Shown here: positions 19,801 to 30,225 of the stretch, in pieces
How the letters are laid out: every line of letters starts with the position of its first letter
Numbering within the stretch: the stretch's first letter is position 1
NCBI RefSeq assembly: GCF_030435805.1
Contig: NC_081292.1
Location: forward strand, 182,924,497 to 182,988,496
DNA from: Mustela lutreola
Taxonomy: Eukaryota > Chordata > Mammalia > Carnivora > Mustelidae
Length of the DNA stretch: 64,000 nt
Direction: 5' to 3'
Notes under the pieces: model-generated
What the model saw: the letters and a program-made list of their open reading frames with translations, nothing else
What the model was told of the DNA's origin: nothing
Databases searched by the model: none
Program-made: the position numbers and the translations under genes

Positions 19801-22800
19801 CAAGGTACAGTTGGGTCCTCCAAGACTCCTCCAAGACAGCTCCTCCCTCCCAGTCACCTCCTTTGGATGTCTGTGCCTTGTCCCCTCCTCCACCCCCCCC
19901 CCAAGGTTGTCGGAACCATGACTCCCCAACAGAGTGGGGGAGGGGTCTCAGCCAGAGGCCAGTCCACAGATGCCCTCCCCTACCCTTACAGAAACTGTGG
20001 GACAGACACTCAAAGGGCTCAGATGCATTGCCTGGTGTCCCCAGCAGAGCCTGCAGGGTTTGGGGGTTGGGGAGGCCGGCTGTGGCTGTGTGGGGAGGTG
20101 TAGCTCACCGCAGCCTCATTGGTTTGCTGGTAGAAGGCCTGCCCAAATACGGCTACAACAAAGAGATTGATGAAGAAGGAGACAGACAGGGCGATGGTGG
20201 CCTCAATCAGGAAGTACATGTTGGCTTCTCGGATGTCCGTCCGGCGGGACCGGTCTATCTCTCGAGACTAAGAAGGTCAGAGGGGAGGAAAGAGCCAAAG
20301 TTCCTCAGAGCTCCCCCAATATTCTCCATCTTCACACTTCTACTTCTGTTCCCTGCAAGCCTCAGTTCTTCTTTCTCTCTGTGGCAGTTTGGGACAGGCC
20401 TGGGTCAGCTGACCCCCTCCTGTATGCCCAGTTATACCCTGTCTTAAGGGCCTTTGCACTTGCCATCCCCTCTACTGGGAATATCTTCTCCCCTGATCTT
20501 CCTTCCCATCCTTTGTGTCTCAAAGATTACCTCCTTAGAAAGGCCTTTCTCGACTAACTTTTCTAAAGCAGCTCCTGCTTAGTCATTATCATATTTCTCT
20601 GTTTCCTTCCTTCAAAGCACCTTTCACAATCTATAATTCTTTCCTTTACCTGTTTACTTGCTCCTGGTCTGTCTGCCCCACTAGAATACAAGCCCTAGAA
20701 AGGCGGATGATTTGTCTGCCTTTTCATCATTGTTCCCTGATTCCCAGCACACAGTAGACACCCTATTACTACACATTGAATAAGTAGGGAATGAATCACT
20801 TCCCGCCTGAAATCAGGAAGGCGGGAGCCAAAGGGGCGGGGCTCCGTGTTCGGTGACCGCACGAGCCGGGCGGAGGGGAGCTGACATCACTCCCTCCCCT
20901 TCCAAGCTTGGCTCACCTTCACCAGGGCCGAGTGCAGGTAGATGTTGTGAGGCATGATGATGGCGCCGACGATGCCCACGGCCTGCAGCAGCTCTGGACG
21001 GCCGCAGCCCGGGCACGAGGGCAGGAGCAGGCCCTGAAGAAGCGCTAGCTGGGCGGGTCTCGCGACCACGTACTGTGGGGAGACGCCTGGTCAGGCCGAG
21101 ACCTGGGTGACAGGCTGTTCCCACCATCCGCCCGCACCCTGGCCGCTAGGGGGCGTGGCTAAAGGCCGCTGTCCCCCTCCCTCCCCCAGGCTCTGCAGGG
21201 GGCCGGGAGGAATGGCCTTGGCGGGAGGGGGGAGGGGAGTGTTGCGGCTTTGGCTTCCTTGGCTTCCCACCTCGTAGCCGAAGGTCAAGGCCATAATAGT
21301 AATAAGGAATCCAAAAAAGGCTTCCAGCTTCCGCAACCCTAGGGGGAAAGCAAAGGGTAACAACACCAACAACAATTATAAGCGATTGGTAATGGTATAG
21401 ATGAAAAAACCCAAGTCCAAGTAACTCGCTCAAGCCCACACACAGCCGGAGTGAGCGGGCTGCGAGTCTTTCTCTCCTCTCAGTACGGCAGAGCGAGGTT
21501 TATACCCGTCGCTTGTGAGCCAAGCGGCGCACCCACCATAGTTGTCAAGGAAGAGGAAGAAGAAGGTGTCCACGATGGTGATGAGGACGCCGCCCCAGAG
21601 CGGGATTCTGAAACCGGAGTGGCCAGGGTCAGCCCAGCGGAGGGGCAAGGGTCTGGAAACCGCCCCCCACCGCCCCCCCTCCACCTCCCCAGGCAGGAGA
21701 CTGTGGAATCTGGCCTCCTGGGAGCAGGGACCCACGTGGCTCTAGGCAGCTAAGGGGAGAGGGGAGCAGAGCGTGCTGGGGATGGGAAAATGACACAAAA
21801 CACAAGGAAAGAAAGGCCAAACTGGGTGGGGAGCCAGCCTGACCTCGAGCTCTGGGCTTCAGTTCCTAAGCCCTAGTGGTGACTGGCATCTGTGTGACTT
21901 GAGAGGAGTCACTCCACGTTTCTGGGTCTCTCAGAATTTCAACATCTCTCTGATGCACACCCCCCCACCCCAGCAAGCAACACAGCACAACAGCTCTAAG
22001 TCAGAGGGTTCGGCTGGGTCAAAGGGACTCGGGCAAGTCCAGGGAGGTCCCTGGACTGCAGAACTGGGACCCGTTGGGGTGGTACCGTCCGGCTGAGAGC
22101 AGACTGAACGCAATGGCGGTGCCAATGACCTCCTGCATGTCTGAGCCCACGATGGCTAGTTCGATGGTCAGCCAGAGGAGTGTGCGGGGCACCTGGGGGA
22201 AGAGGCAACCCTTTACCAATGATGGGCCAGTTATCCTCATTATTTGTTGATGTCCCATGGCTTTCTGTACCCTGCATGATAAGGTTGGGCAGGCAGCCAG
22301 CTTGCAACACCTGCCGGCCTCGCCCGCTGGCTTCCAGTTAGGTTTTGTAGGAAACAATTAAGAGAGATTGAAAGGCAAGGAGAGATCGTTTTTCCCCCCC
22401 TACTTCTAGGGGTGTTCCTGGCAGTGTTGCCAGCAAGAGCACCTTGGCAGCCGGGGCTCTCTCAGTTTTGGTGGCCATGCTTCCAGAAGCTTGGCCGCAA
22501 ATGGTGACTGGGGCAGCTGCCCAGCAGCTTTCTGATCCCTGGGTAACACCTCCTTTCCTTGCTCCTCCAGCCCTTCCAATAGCTTCGTGACTGCATCCCT
22601 GCATTAAATACCTTTGAAATATCTAATGGCCTGGTTTCTGTTTTCCCACCTGGACGGTCACCGGCAGTAGGGTCCCCAGTGTCCACTCCAGCCAATGACC
22701 ATCCCGAGCCAGTGCCTACCTAACTTGCACCTTGGGCAAGTCACTTTCCCAGGTTTCAATGTCCCCTCCTGTAAAATGAGCAGGTATCTCTAACATCCCT

Positions 22801-25262
22801 CTCAGTCTGTGCGCTATTAGTTTGAGCCTCAGTCTTCCCATCTATCAAATGGACTTGTGATGCCTCGCTTGAGATGATGTGTTTATTTGACCATGGAAGC
22901 TGTAAATAGCTGTTTGGGGCTTGGGGTTTGTGAGTGCTCCCTGTCCAGGTGCACCAAGCTCACCTTAGGGTAGTAGAGATGGCAGACCTCACCCAAGTCC
23001 TTGCCTGTCACCACGCCCAGCCGGGCAGCAAGCCGCTGGCAGAGCAGGCCCAGCACTGTGGCCCATAGGAGCACCCAGAGCAGCTGTGAGAAGATAGGGA
23101 GAGGCCTTCAGTGGTGGGGGTTTGGGGGGGTGGGGAACCCTTTGGCAACCCAAGCTGCTGCTGGTACCCTCTAACCCTCTAAGGACACCCCTTGGGGAGG
23201 GAATAGAGGAGATGGAGCCAGAAGACCAGCACCTCTCCCCCATACATCCCACACTGGCAGGGCAGCCCTGGGGGCCCTTTTTGGGTCCATTTGAACTTGA
23301 TGCCTGCTCCCTCCAACACCAGCCATGGAGTCCACTCTGGGGAAGTATGTCAAGTTGCAGGGTGGGGGAGGCTCTGCCCTCCCAAGGGTGCCCCAACTCA
23401 ATCACTTTGAATCCAGCCACAGCGCCAGCCTGAAGATCCGACTCAATGTTTCCTGGATCCAGGAAAGCGATGCTCATGAGGAAGCCGGGCCCTGTGAAGG
23501 CCCACAGCTTCCTCAGGCTGAATGTGCCCTGCAGGTGAGAGTGAAGGGAGGAGATGTTGGTGCCTTGGCGTGCCCCCCGCTGAGCCCCTCTGAGCTCATC
23601 AGCCCCAGGCTATCTAGCCCTGTCCCCTCCTTTCCCCCATTCCTGGAGCTGCCACCCTGGGGTGGAGGGCATGGAGTGGGAGGAAGCAGCAGGATTTGCT
23701 GAGTCATACTGGATTTGCTTTCTGGATCTGTCCAGTTTGGCAGCCGGCCTACGACTGACCAGTCTGCCTCATGCTTGCCCTGACTCAGCAGATCCTCAGA
23801 GCCCAGAGGGTGTCTTTCCTGGGGTCAGGCCTCCCTGGTCCTGCTCCTCCTTCCCCAGTCCCTTTTCAAACCACAGTCCCTCCTTTCTGGAGTCCACTGA
23901 GCCTAAGATCTCCCCATCCCATTCCAGGGCGAGGCCTGGCAACCTAAGGATCTGCTGAAGATTCTGGAAGTGCAGGCTGACAGCACTCTAGAAAGCATCC
24001 TGTCAGCTTCCGTCATTTCTCCCGGTGTCCTCGCCCTGGTCTTTTTCTCTAGTACCACAAGAGATGCTCTAGGCTCCAGCCTCAACTCGCCCCAGATCCC
24101 TTTCTGTCCGTAAGAAAGCTGGGATTCGCTCAGAAATCCACTCGATCATTTTTAGACAAAATGTGAGCCCCCTAGGTAAGTGCTAAGGACAGAAACAGAA
24201 GAGGACCAGTCGCCACTGTCAGTCACTGCTGCTCAGAGCTGGAAGGGACTTCCCATGGTCTTCAAAAGATCTCTTTCCCCTGGCCTGTGAGATCCTATAA
24301 CATCCTGTCAATCCTGAAAGACCCCAGGATGTTTCCAGTCTTCTTACCGGTTCTGTGTCGGGGATGGGGATCTTCTCACTCAGGTATGTTGTTCTAAGAG
24401 CTTCTTGCTCGTGTGGCTCCGAGCTGGGTGGGCTGGAGATGGAGCCATAGTTGGGCCTGCTTGGCCTTTGAGGGTCCTTGTCACCTGCAAAGGGCCCCAA
24501 GGAGGGGTGGTGAGTGCCTGGTTTCTTTCTGGTGGCCCAGGTGTAAAGCTCTCTGTTGTTCCCCCCTACAGTGGCTTCCTGACAAAGGGGAGAGATTAAG
24601 ACCCATGTGAACAGGGACCCTTGATTCCCATCTTGGGTCCATCACCTCCAACCATTGGCCAAATGTGTCAAGATTTTATTTATTTGTTTGTTTGTTTGTT
24701 TGTTTAATTTATTGAGAGAAAGAGCAAGCACATGCAAGGGGGAAGAAGAGGGAGACAGGGAGAGAATCTCCAGCAGATTCCACGTGGAGCATGGAGCCCA
24801 ATCTGGGGGTCAGTGTCACTACCCTGAGATCATGACCTGAGCTGAAAACAAGAGCTGGACGCTTACCCTACTGAGTCACCCAGGTGCCCCGACCAACCAA
24901 ATATTTCAGAAGCTGCTAGAATTACTCTCCTTCCATGTGGGCAGAGAGATTCTCAAATCCAGGTCTCTCCTGCCACAAAGGATGCAGAGGGGGACACTGG
25001 GCTCTGAGGAGGGCACACTGATGCCAATGTGTAAGTCCCATGGCCTCACCCTGCCTCCTCCATCAGACAGGTAAGCTCCAGGAGCTCCAAATCCTCAGAG
25101 AACAGACAAATGGGACACTCAGCACTTGATGAAAAGAGCCCAACCCCCGGCTACTATCTGGCATTGGGTCGAGGCCAGGATACCCATGGCAGTCCCTGAC
25201 TCTCCCCTACTCCCAACCCCCTTTTAGGACTCTGGCCCTGGAGGGGGCTACTCACCTGTCAT
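16770..25262 (-). CDS. SLC11A1: SLC11A1 / NRAMP1, phagosomal divalent metal transporter (15 coding exons)
   Basis: Proton-coupled manganese/iron transporter of late endosomes and phagosomes in macrophages and neutrophils; it withholds metal from engulfed microbes, and its alleles affect resistance to intracellular pathogens. Fifteen exons with GT-AG introns and consistent phase give 1623 nt, 540 aa. The N-terminal cytosolic tail (about 1-55) includes the YGSIS tyrosine-type motif. The metal-binding DPGN motif of TM1 is at residues 72-75 and MPHN of TM6 at 251-254. The loop encoded by exon 10 has two candidate N-glycosylation sites (NSS, NLT). The glycine matching mouse Gly169, whose Asp change causes susceptibility, is present (Gly170, in LWGGV). 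Oddity: a TAG stop ends the protein after YGLLEE, eight codons earlier than human (550 aa); the other two missing residues are in the N-terminal tail. All transmembrane segments are intact. Confidence 0.97.
16999..17152 (-). CDS. SLC11A1: SLC11A1 coding exon 14 (TM11-TM12)
   Basis: 154 nt, completing the Arg then [20 protein letters not shown] through [15 protein letters not shown]-like residues. Donor GTACTG. Confidence 0.94.
17563..17636 (-). CDS. SLC11A1: SLC11A1 coding exon 13 (TM10)
   Basis: 74 nt, [24 protein letters not shown] plus two bases of a split Arg codon. Donor GTGAGT. Confidence 0.95.
17840..17985 (+). repeat. MIR SINE fragment in SLC11A1 intron 12
   Basis: Diverged MIR core in forward orientation (GCCAGCTCTGCCCCCGGACA, then TTTTCCAGTCAGTGAAATGG). 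Confidence 0.55.
18075..18224 (-). CDS. SLC11A1: SLC11A1 coding exon 12 (TM9)
   Basis: 150 nt in phase 0, [20 protein letters not shown] through [16 protein letters not shown]. Acceptor CCCAG, donor GTGAGC. Confidence 0.96.
18646..18765 (-). CDS. SLC11A1: SLC11A1 coding exon 11 (TM8, transport signature)
   Basis: 120 nt in phase 0, [20 protein letters not shown] then the NRAMP-family consensus segment [21 protein letters not shown]. Confidence 0.96.
18900..18989 (-). CDS. SLC11A1: SLC11A1 coding exon 10 (glycosylated loop)
   Basis: 90 nt in phase 0, [30 protein letters not shown]. Two N-glycosylation sequons (NSS and NLT) fall in the lumenal loop between TM7 and TM8. Donor GTAAGC. Confidence 0.95.
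19020..19072. repeat. Two-copy tandem duplication, 29-bp unit
   Basis: GTGCACAGTCTCAGAAAAT is repeated at 19020 and 19049, with one difference after it (CAG versus TAG). It lies in SLC11A1 intron 9. Confidence 0.8.
19412..19427. repeat. Poly-C tract (16 bases) in SLC11A1 intron 9
   Basis: Uninterrupted run of 16 C on the plus strand; length is prone to sequencing error and polymorphism. Confidence 0.85.
20109..20267 (-). CDS. SLC11A1: SLC11A1 coding exon 9 (TM7)
   Basis: 159 nt in phase 0, [20 protein letters not shown] through a hydrophobic segment to [10 protein letters not shown]. Acceptor CTTAG, donor GTGAGC. Confidence 0.96.
20446..20800 (+). repeat. LINE-2 3' end in SLC11A1 intron 8
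   Basis: Follows the L2 3' consensus through its landmarks: GGCCTTTGCACTTGCCATCC, the CTCC...GAAAGGCCTTTC segment, CCACTAGAATACAAGC, and a terminal TTGAATAAGTAGGGAATGAA. Diverged and old. Confidence 0.8.
20917..21072 (-). CDS. SLC11A1: SLC11A1 coding exon 8 (TM6, MPHN)
   Basis: 156 nt in phase 0, [20 protein letters not shown] through [22 protein letters not shown], including the TM6 metal-binding MPHN motif. Confidence 0.96.
21271..21338 (-). CDS. SLC11A1: SLC11A1 coding exon 7 (TM5)
   Basis: 68 nt, completing a split Gly then [22 protein letters not shown]. Acceptor CCCTAG, donor GTGGGA. Confidence 0.95.
21537..21607 (-). CDS. SLC11A1: SLC11A1 coding exon 6 (TM4)
   Basis: 71 nt, [23 protein letters not shown]. 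Carries the glycine equivalent to mouse Gly169, i.e. the functional allele state. Confidence 0.96.
22086..22192 (-). CDS. SLC11A1: SLC11A1 coding exon 5 (TM3)
   Basis: 107 nt, [29 protein letters not shown]..., ending in the first two bases of a split Arg codon before donor GTACCA. The Asn of human IAFNLL reads Ser here. Confidence 0.95.
22715..22860 (+). repeat. MIR SINE fragment in SLC11A1 intron 4
   Basis: MIR-like TTGGGCAAGTCACTTTCCCA and CCTGTAAAATGAGCAGG segments in forward orientation. Confidence 0.6.
22964..23083 (-). CDS. SLC11A1: SLC11A1 coding exon 4 (TM2)
   Basis: 120 nt in phase 0, [20 protein letters not shown] through [15 protein letters not shown]. Acceptor CACAG, donor GTGAGC. 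Confidence 0.96.
23406..23528 (-). CDS. SLC11A1: SLC11A1 coding exon 3 (TM1, DPGN)
   Basis: 123 nt in phase 0, [19 protein letters not shown] through the DPGNIESD metal-binding motif of TM1 to AGFK. The donor AAA|GTGATT is weaker than its neighbours. Confidence 0.95.
24348..24484 (-). CDS. SLC11A1: SLC11A1 coding exon 2
   Basis: 137 nt encoding the cytosolic tail, [17 protein letters not shown] through [13 protein letters not shown] (to residue 48). The tail is two residues shorter than human. Donor GTAAGA. Confidence 0.95.
24667..24890 (-). repeat. Can-SINE in SLC11A1 intron 1
   Basis: Reverse-complement Can-SINE: an AAGATTTTATTTATTTGTTT tail, then the body, ending GAGTCACCCAGGTGCCCC. It is the only young SINE recognised inside SLC11A1. 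Confidence 0.85.
25256..25262 (-). CDS. SLC11A1: SLC11A1 coding exon 1 (7 coding bases)
   Basis: Only ATG ACA G is coding (Met-Thr and the first base of Gly) before donor GTGAGT, matching the human arrangement of a tiny first coding exon. Confidence 0.92.
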
Positions 25263-25317
25263 GAGGATGGCAGACTCAGGCACTATGCGTGCGAGTGGGA
25301 TGCTCGCGGCCACTCAG

Positions 25318-25335
25318 CACACACACTCTCTCTCT
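25318..25335. promoter_or_regulatory. SLC11A1: Short GT/GA tract just upstream of SLC11A1 start
   Basis: On the minus strand AGAGAGAGAGTGTGTGTG lies about 56 bp before the SLC11A1 ATG. The human promoter has a polymorphic GT repeat that affects expression; this tract is short and its equivalence is unproven. Confidence 0.35.
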
Positions 25336-25339
25336 GAGG

Positions 25340-26005
25340 GCTGGTGCCTGCCCGTCCGTGTGCAAGCCCACACCTCCTCTCCACCCTCAGCTGATCTCAG
25401 CTGTCCTCACACACATTGTGAAACACTTTCCAAAGGCAGAAGTGGCGAGCTCTGGCGGAAGAGTCTCGTTGACCGAAATGCAGGAACTTATTTTCCCCTC
25501 CTGGCCTGAGGCCCACCACACTTTTGGCCCCCTTCCAAGTGCCGTTCGGTCTGCATCTCCCAACGTAGCTCTGATTTCAAGACAGTTCCTGCTACTCGGA
25601 CGTTCCTGTCCAGATCACATGACTCCCTGCCCACACAAGCAGTCAGGCCCTTCTCTTCAGTCTGGAGTCCCCAGCAGTGGGAGTCCTGATGGCTAGCAGG
25701 CCTCAGTTTCCCATTGAGTGCCTCAGAGGAGAAGAGCTTCGGGCACTGCCAGGGGACAGGCGTTGAAGACTCAGGCCCAGGAGAGCCTCAGAAGAACGAG
25801 GCACTGGAACTCTGGTCCTGATTCTGGTTCTGATTCTGCCACTGAGTCACTCAAGGTCATCAGCAGGCCGTACCTTTCTTTGAACTTGTTTCTTCTGTTA
25901 CATGAAGGACTCAGACTTGCGAAGAGGTCAAAAGAGTAGGGGCCCAAGAAGGCCAGGCAGGTCAGATAAAATATGACACAGGTAGGGAGTCAGAAAAACA
26001 GTGCC
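25340..26005. other. Upstream flank of SLC11A1
   Basis: Unique-looking sequence 5' of SLC11A1, presumably with its promoter. The minus strand contains a C/EBP-like TTTCACAAT (near 25420) and a purine GGAACTG element (near 25585), both weak matches to myeloid regulatory sites. No CpG island is present, fitting a tissue-restricted gene. Confidence 0.35.
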
Positions 26006-26171
26006 TGGGGGGCGAATGGGTGGCTCAGACGGGTAAGCGTCCAGCTCTTGTTTTTAGCTCAAGTCATGACCTCAGGGTCCTGGGATCGAGCCCCACTTCA
26101 GGCTCCCTACTCAGCAGGGAGCCTGCTTCTCTCTCTCCCTCTGCCTGCTGCTCCCCCTGCTCTCTTTGTGT

Positions 26172-26243
26172 CAAATAAATCAATAGAATCTTTTCTTTAA
26201 AAGATTCTTTTCTTTAAAAGAAAAGATTCTATTGATTTATTTG
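26172..26243. repeat. Near-perfect palindrome at SINE junction
   Basis: Arms 26172-26198 and 26217-26243 pair over 27 bp without mismatch, followed by one mismatch, five more pairs and a 6-nt spacer. Confidence 0.9.
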
Positions 26244-26403
26244 ACAGAGAGATCACAAGTAGGCAGAGAGGCAGGCAGAGAGAGAGGGGGAAGCAGGCTC
26301 CCTGCTGAGCAGAGAGCCCGATGAGGGGCTTGATCCCAGGACCCTGAGATCATGACCTGAGCCGAAGGCAGAAGCTTAACCCATTGAACCACCCAGGCGC
26401 CCC
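26194..26403 (-). repeat. Can-SINE inserted in a SINE tail
   Basis: Reverse-complement element ending ACCACCCAGGCGCCCC, with 18-bp duplication TAAATCAATAGAATCTTT at 26176-26193 and 26404-26421. Its own tail carries the same two unusual bases as the host tail. Confidence 0.9.
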
Positions 26404-26474
26404 TAAATCAATAGAATCTTTAAAAAAAGAAGAAGAAGAAGAAGAAGAAGAAAGAAAAAGAAAAACAGTGCTGG

Positions 26475-27304
26475 TTCAGAGTTCAATGAGGAATGATGCC
26501 GAGACTCAGTGCCGGTGGGTGACCGGAGTGGGGAGACTGCAATAAAACCAAAGACACATACTCTGTCCAAAGGGGGCCATGCCTACAGAATTCTAACCAG
26601 TTGTCCTGTGAGAATGTGTGTCCGCCGTCACCACGTCTTCTGATCTGTCAAGAATATTGGAAGATGTTGAGTTGTAGGCAACATATACTTCTTGAATCGT
26701 AGGCCCCCAAAATTGAAGATATTGTGTAATTTAAACAAAATGTTCCTTTAGGCTAGCTTCCACTTGAGAGTTATCAGTCTGTATCCTCTGGATGAAGGGG
26801 GTTAAGACTCTTTTCAGTTCCTGATTGTTTTTCCTTGTCTGTCCTGTGCCCCCGACACTTCCTCCCTCAAGGTCTTCTTCTTCCTGTGCCCACTCCCATC
26901 CTCTATCCTGTGGCCTTCGTTTTATGCCAAGAAAGATTCAAAACCAATCTTTGGGGTTTCCAACTCCAAGGTCTGAGACCTCAAGATCCAGAGAAAACAG
27001 GTGCAAGCTCTGGGGCCCAGCCATGAACCAGGGTATGATATCCCCATTTGGGCTCATTTTAGCCAAAGCTTGGGAGCTGGATAGGGGGTGTTGGCAACTG
27101 ATTTCCTGGCTCCTCATGGATGGAGGAGGTTGGAGGGACTGGAGAGGTAGGGGTGCAGGAAGAAGAGTGAATGATAGGTCACGTGGAAGAGAGGGACGTC
27201 ATGGTTTGTCCCTGTGCAATCCTTTTGCTCAACATGCTGCCACTGTCTCAAATTTCCCAATCACTACCTTGGGCTCATGTGGGGGTGGCTGGGGTAGGAT
27301 GTTG
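26475..27304. other. Intergenic stretch without recognised features
   Basis: No gene, young SINE or clear regulatory motif seen. Confidence 0.4.
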
Positions 27305-27790
27305 TGAGGGTTAATTTTATTGTCAACTTGGCAGGGTCATAGTGTGCCCAGATACTTGGTCAAATATTCAGGGTGTGTTGGTGAGGGAGGGTATTTTTGG
27401 AGGAGATTAGCAGTGGAATCCATACGCTGAGTAAAGCGGATTTCTCTCCCTGATGAGGGTGGGCCTCGTCCACCCAATTGAACAGAACAAAGGGCTGAGG
27501 AAGGGAAAGTTCACTCTCTCTGCCTGTCTTTGAACTGAGATATTGGACTTCTCTTACCTTCAAGCTTAGCTTGGACTGGAACTTAGATCATAGACTCTTC
27601 TGGTTCTCAGGCCTTCTGACTCGGACTGGAATTACACTACCATCAGCTCTCCCGGGGCTCCAGCTTACAGATCTTGGGGCTCCTCAGCCTCCCTACTCAT
27701 GTGAACCAATCCCTTAATAGCTATCTGTCTATCCGTCTATATTTTCTATTGGTTCTGTTTTTCTGGAGAATCCTAAGTCAGAGGTCTTCT
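27305..27790 (+). repeat. Old mammalian interspersed repeat, family not assigned
   Basis: Text such as TTAATTTTATTGTCAACTTG, ACTTGGTCAAATATTC and the closing GGTTCTGTTTTTCTGGAGAA is familiar from a common ancient mammalian repeat, but I cannot name the family with confidence. Confidence 0.5.
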
Positions 27791-28674
27791 TCTTCACATC
27801 TTTTGTGGAGTTTTACCTGGACTCAGTCAGTATAATTGACTAATGACTGATCTGTACCTGCACAACCTCTACCTTACAGAAGAGGCAGTATAGTGTAATG
27901 GTTAAGAGCAGAGCTTCCTTGTAGAGTATCAACAAGAGGGAAGCTACTGAGCTAGGGCTCCAGAAATCTGCATAGTGGTCCCCTTGGATCTGGAGCTGTT
28001 GCAGAATACCAAAGCCTGCCCATGCACAGTGAGTTTTCATGAAGCCCGAGTCACTCAAAATGGATCACAGAGTTAAAAGTAAATATAAAACTATAAAATG
28101 TTTAGGAAAAAAAGTCAGAGAAAATCTTCAGGATCTAGGACTAGACAAAGACTTGTTAGACTCAACACCAAAAGCATGATCCATAAGGGAGAAAATCGAT
28201 AAACTGGACCTCATCAAAATTACCACAATTTGTTCTGTGAAGGACCCTTTTAAGAGGATGAAAAGACAAGCTAAAGACTCAGAGAAAATGTTTGCAAACC
28301 ACATATCTGACAAAGGACCAGGATATTTCTACAAAGAGAAAAATCTCTTTCCACTTAACAGTGAAAAATCAAGTAATCCATTTAAAAATGGGCAAAAATC
28401 ATGAACAGACATTTCACCAAATAGGATGTACAGATGGACATCCTGTGTACATGGAAAGATGTTCTGCATCATTGCCATCAGAGAAATGCAAATTAGAATC
28501 CTAATGGGATATTGCTACACTCCTATCAGAGTACTTAAAAGAAAAAATGGTCACAATACCAAATATTAACAAAGAGGTGGAGAAACTAGATCACTCATAT
28601 GTTGCTGGCTGGAAGGTAAAATGGTACAGCCACTCTGGAAATAGTTTGGGAATTTCTTTAAAAAACCTGAGATG

Positions 28675-28870
28675 TGGGGCGCCTGGGTGGCTCAGTGGGT
28701 TAAGCCGCTGCCTTCGGCTCAGGTCATGATCTCAGGGTCCTGGGATCGAGTCCCGCATCCGGCTCTCTGCACAGCAGGGAGCCTGCTTCCCTCTCTCTCT
28801 CTCTCTGGCTGCCTCTCCGTCTACTTGTGATTTCTCTCTGTCAAATTAATAAATAAAATCTTAAAAAAAA
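28675..28870 (+). repeat. Can-SINE inside L1
   Basis: Young element with exact duplication AAAAAACCTGAGATG at 28660-28674 and 28871-28885. Confidence 0.94.
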
Positions 28871-29557
28871 AAAAAAACCTGAGATGCAACTACCATATGA
28901 TCTATCCGCTGCACTCCTAGGCATTTTCCCCCAGAGAAATGGTTCATATTCATGCAAAAATCTGCACATGAATTTTTATAGCAGCTTTATTCATAATAGC
29001 CCAAACTGGAAGCAAGCCACATTGTCGTCCTTTACTAGATGAATGGTTAGGCAAACTATAGTATATCTATACCAGAGAATGTACTCCTGGCATATATCCC
29101 AGGGAAACTAAGACTATGTTCACACAGAAATCTGTATATAAGTTGCAACTTCATTTGTAATAGTCAAAAACTAGAATTAGTCCAGAGGTCCTTCAACAGA
29201 AGAATGATTACACTAACTGTTCTACAGGCTATGGATTGTAATTCCTCGATAAGAGAAACAAACTATTGAAATACACAATTATTTGGAGGAATCTCCCAGA
29301 AATTATGCTGAGTGAAAAAGCCTATCTCAGAAGGTTATGTACCGTATTGTTCCATGTACAGAACACTTGTGCAATGACAAAGTTTTGGAAGTGAAGGTCA
29401 GATTAGTGGCCCCAGTGGGTATGGTGGAAGGTGGAGAGGGTGGAGAGTGATTATGGAAGGGTGACTTGAAGGATCCTTTTAGTGTTGGAGCTATTCAAGT
29501 ATCTTGACCTTCGTGGTGGATCCACAAGCCTACACACGTGATAAAATTGTATAGAAC

Positions 29558-29559
<2 letters not shown>

Positions 29560-29595
<36 letters not shown>
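29560..29595. repeat. (CA)n microsatellite
   Basis: About 18 uninterrupted CA units within L1-derived sequence. Confidence 0.95.
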
Positions 29596-29597
<2 letters not shown>

Positions 29598-29823
29598 TGA
29601 GTACAAATGAAACAGGAAATCTGAAAAAGATGAGTAGATTATGTCAATGTCAATATTGAAAGCAGGGATTTAAATAGACACTTGACACCCACGTTCATAG
29701 CAACATTTTCCACAAAAGCCAAAAGGCAACAACAGCCCAAATATTCATCAAGAGATAAATAAATAATACGTGGTCTATTCATACAATGGACTATTATTCA
29801 GCATCAAATAGGAATGAGAGTCT

Positions 29824-30225
29824 GGGGGCTCCTGGGTGGCTCAGTCAGCTGAGCATCTGACCCTTGGTTTCAGCTCAGGTCATGACCTCAGGGTTGTGGG
29901 ATGGAGCCCCAGATTGGGTTCCGTGCTCAGCAGGGAGTCTGCTTGGGATTCTCTCTCTCCTTCTGCTCCTCCCCCACTCTCTCGAAAGTAAATAAAAATA
30001 AATCTTTCTGGGGCGCCTGGGTGGCTCAGTGGGTTAAAGCCTCTGCCTTCAGCTCGGGTCATGATCTCAGGGTTCTGGGATCGAGTCCCACATTGGGCTC
30101 TCTGCTCATCGGGGAGTCTGCTTCCTCCTCTCTCTGCCTTCCTCTCTGCCTACTTCTGATATGTCTCTGTCAAAGAAATAAATAAAATCTTTAAAAAAAA
30201 TAAAAAATAAATCTTTCTAAAAAAA
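29824..30225 (+). repeat. Can-SINE, interrupted by a younger SINE
   Basis: Older subfamily head GGGGGCTCCTGGGTGGCTCA; tail split by the element at 30010-30202. Confidence 0.88.
30010..30202 (+). repeat. Can-SINE inserted in a SINE tail
   Basis: Young element in the same orientation as its host; duplication AAAAATAAATCTTTCT at 29994-30009 and 30203-30218. Confidence 0.93.

Larger units (their letters stand above)
26008..26460 (+). repeat. Can-SINE, interrupted by an inverted SINE
   Basis: Older element (GGCGAATGGGTGGCTCAGAC head) whose tail AAATCAATAGAATC is split by the element at 26194-26403. Outer flanks share AAAAACAGTGC; the end of the tail is a GAA-rich run. Confidence 0.88.
28115..29650 (+). 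repeat. Old L1 ORF2 3' region
   Basis: Forward match to L1 ORF2 end: AAACTGGACCTCATCAAAAT, CAAACCACATATCTGACAAA, GAAATGCAAATTAGAATCC. Heavily decayed; hosts the SINE at 28675-28870 and a CA repeat. Related L1 text continues to about 30600. Confidence 0.85.
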
